A stretch of DNA of 21,777 nucleotides from a virus. This document shows positions 20,901-21,777 of this stretch, piece by piece. Position 1 is the first letter of the stretch, and every line of letters starts with the position of its first letter. Location: the IMG/VR virus record IMGVR_UViG_3300036814_000109, positions 1 to 21,777 of that record, one strand, 5' to 3'. The notes below the pieces were generated by a model. The model saw nothing but the letters and a program-made list of their open reading frames with translations. It ran no database searches and had not been told where the DNA came from. Position numbers and translations under genes: made by a program.

Positions 20901-21777
20901 TGCCGTAGAGTTCATTGGCAGTTCATTGGCGTTACGGAACTGGGGAGCAGGTGCAAGTATGCCATCTACAAGCCTGTCAGCGGCTGTTTGCGCTGATTCA
21001 ATCTTCTTAGGTTGCATACCAACAAGTTTACGTAAGAAGTTCCCTGCACTGTTAAAGAAGCGTTGTAGAGCGTTTACCTCTGTACCGTTAGGGTTGATCT
21101 TAGCTAACTTAGCTTGGAACTCGGGGTTCGACATTGCTTCGGACACGAACTCGTCTACATCTTTGGCACCATACGCAGTATCAAGATATGGTTTAACATC
21201 CTCAAATAACTTCGTGAGCTGGCGCGTCATAGGGTGGTTCTTGTTCGATAACGTAGCAGACACCGCCCCATGGGTCATCTCATGCAACAACACGTGGGGG
21301 TTCATGCCGATTTCAGAGTCGAGCTTGATTGTGTTGGTCTCTGGATCAAACAAGCCTGCAACGGGTTCACCTGCCGCAGTCTTTAAGTCCTTAACAACTT
21401 CTACTTTAGTCTCGCCAACGACCTTGGCTAATTTGTTAGCCATCTGTGCTATGCGTTTATCCGGTGTTGTAGCCGACAGTGCTCGTAACGCGCCCTTTAA
21501 GTTGCCCGCACGTAATAGTCCACGTACCCCGGGGTGTAACGGCACGTCGAGTCCCATAACCGATCCACGTGCTAGCTTCTTCTCGAACATGCGGGCCAGT
21601 GCATCTAGGTTGGCACGTACGTCTTGACGCATCTCAGCTTCGATCTGCGTTTGTTCTGCCATTTCTTTAGCGGCTAACGCGGCATCACGTTTACGGAACA
21701 TCTCAACATAGTCAGTGCTTTCAATCCTTTGTATCTCGCGTATTTCTTTAGCGAGGGTCTCGTCTATCCACTTATTT
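17916..21777 (-). CDS. giant large polyvalent protein with HExxH domain (5' partial)
   Basis: A leftward gene giving at least 1261 residues from the first in-window ATG (21701). The frame stays open to the window edge (reading ...KWIDETLAKEIREIQRIEST before that ATG), so the true protein is longer. In the 1261-residue numbering, a zinc-metallopeptidase-like HEMTH lies at 140-144 in LLHEMTHGA, and the later DEFVSEAMSNPEF could supply the third Glu ligand. The long helical remainder, including GTIGFNTASAMVQTAQTP, MLFNQAERFNRQ and the C-terminal GGPALSVAKRTGRGLVDLYN, resembles phage large polyvalent proteins (LPD38-like, from memory). Such proteins are thought to be virion components, probably injected with the DNA. 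It is probably part of a leftward late module. Confidence 0.85.
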   Translation of the reverse strand, partial: NKWIDETLAKEIREIQRIESTDYVEMFRKRDAALAAKEMAEQTQIEAEMRQDVRANLDALARMFEKKLARGSVMGLDVPLHPGVRGLLRAGNLKGALRALSATTPDKRIAQMANKLAKVVGETKVEVVKDLKTAAGEPVAGLFDPETNTIKLDSEIGMNPHVLLHEMTHGAVSATLSNKNHPMTRQLTKLFEDVKPYLDTAYGAKDVDEFVSEAMSNPEFQAKLAKINPNGTEVNALQRFFNSAGNFLRKLVGMQPKKIESAQTAADRLVDGILAPAPQFRNANELPMNSTAKGVKEEMKGIDDTQKALHLPLTDKFREEWADGMFDSLSSLGGELTTIKLKLLDSQALSDVAKRADTKLGKLALEFHELMERQTGSISRADDFVRGQVKVVDKWIASLGGIKEKQKNLNDLIYSQEYGATIYQVDPTKPRSTYKDKTDESGNSLEKVWDAQRKDWNALGPDGQKAYRTMRDLYRDLYGKLKDAINGRIDAALRDNPDAAAELKKEVFAKLFDGNTLDVYFPLLREGPYKLEFQYKDSAVKSENAKYVFQMFDSKRQRDRVLTELKKDPKVISNTVKGMDGDFKTSDFNNAPSSSFVKQVLDSLSANNVDDTVQSEIMRLFIDALPESSFAKSLQKRKGTPGYMQDAVYAMKSKGFDLGMQVEKLKYNALIQSMEVRLNELEVPDYKGASAWIGGVGAGKDLQFNTIREEIKIRMNFAKYGAKMKGVERYVRTFNQTAFVGTIGFNTASAMVQTAQTPMFTYPMLGARYGYKKTYNEIMNAVSFVIGARGYGETILEKISVAHGLDAYYDITDNGDFVVKKDKDIPAERLKELERMAPLVRMASERGHLKQSYTLAALGHQEGGKARRTDTAARKLAAVLDWATGISAMLFNQAERFNRQVTMVASYNLALERIAADNPKMPTAEQQNLAAVEALFDTQEYNGGSTLETAPRITQEGIGRVAGMYKTYGLRMYYTMFKSARDLLALESDAETRKIAAKQIAAVHLSSLFFAGVHGVPLYGAVQLLADLLLFDDDKDDTNAIVRNAVGEGWFKGAFNQILDEVGMGADVASRIRLTGLILQENRFNPDPSAEEFVGYYIGGPALSVAKRTGRGLVDLYNGEMQRGVENLLPVGFANAYKVLGRYQQDGGIYTRRTDPIYDDMTGGELFTQFLGFAPAEYIRIQEENQRLKRIDIAISNQRSSLTRKYYIAARQMDWAEIGRLEREIQKFNSEHPSFELTTDSINSSLKQHMKSSEEMYNGMSLSPAMRRVAEDQLYGLRNGFMPPTR

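Noticed and set aside
20701-21627. 308-codon plus-strand open frame opposite the giant gene
   Set aside because: It is fully antisense to a much longer frame with clear phage protein features. Its Ser/Leu/Ala-rich product has no domain signs and there is no ribosome-binding site.

Overview
The window reads as part of the genome of a tailed double-stranded DNA phage whose host is probably an alphaproteobacterium. The phage assignment rests on a dense rightward block of small, overlapping genes (many ATGA or TAATG junctions), a family A DNA polymerase, a primase-helicase, an SSB-like protein, stand-alone nucleases, and a leftward gene for a giant virion-type 'large polyvalent' protein. The host inference rests mainly on a GcrA-like protein (16777-17247), since GcrA is an alphaproteobacterial cell-cycle regulator. 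No rRNA, tRNA, CRISPR array, insertion sequence, integrase, recognisable lysogeny repressor or RNA polymerase gene was found. The window is a fragment: its last gene runs off the right edge.

Layout. (1) 1-5410: a near-consensus sigma70 promoter (20-48) precedes a cluster made of a DUF3150-like protein, a MoxR-type AAA+ ATPase, a 30-codon ORF, a Sel1-repeat protein, a DUF2201-type metallopeptidase/VWA protein and three proteins of unknown function. It is closed by a strong UUCG-loop hairpin terminator (5374-5410). (2) 5435-11208: VRR-NUC nuclease, winged-helix protein, small ORF, HTH-DUF6378 fusion, DNA polymerase A with proofreading exonuclease, RecB/Cas4-like nuclease with a probable Fe-S cluster, lysine-rich HNH-like protein and SNF2-type helicase. 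(3) 11273-16457: coiled-coil protein, MerR-like HTH protein, four-cysteine protein, gp2.5/DUF2815-like ssDNA-binding protein, a small overlapping ORF with a 13-bp hairpin, AEP primase-helicase and a small protein. (4) 16491-17881: tightly packed small genes, including the GcrA-like regulator with a Glu-Pro rod and two tiny membrane proteins. (5) 17916-21777: one giant gene on the minus strand, convergent with everything else and open at its 5' end.

The genes form a working replication and recombination set: primase-helicase, polymerase, SSB, SNF2 helicase and two PD-(D/E)XK nucleases. It is preceded by a MoxR/VWA chaperone-like module of unknown target and followed by a putative modulator of host transcription (GcrA-like).

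The most striking unexplained signal is a dispersed 17-bp palindrome, GTTAGTG-N3-CACTAAC. It has five copies with fully conserved arms at 164, 1067, 4260, 5354 and 9623. All lie in the left 9.7 kb and each is near the start or end of a gene. It looks like an operator or RNA-hairpin regulon. Taken with the Leu at the '762' position of the polymerase, a variant that has been linked to temperate or slow-replicating marine phages, it suggests a regulated rather than strictly lytic life cycle. That last step is inference.
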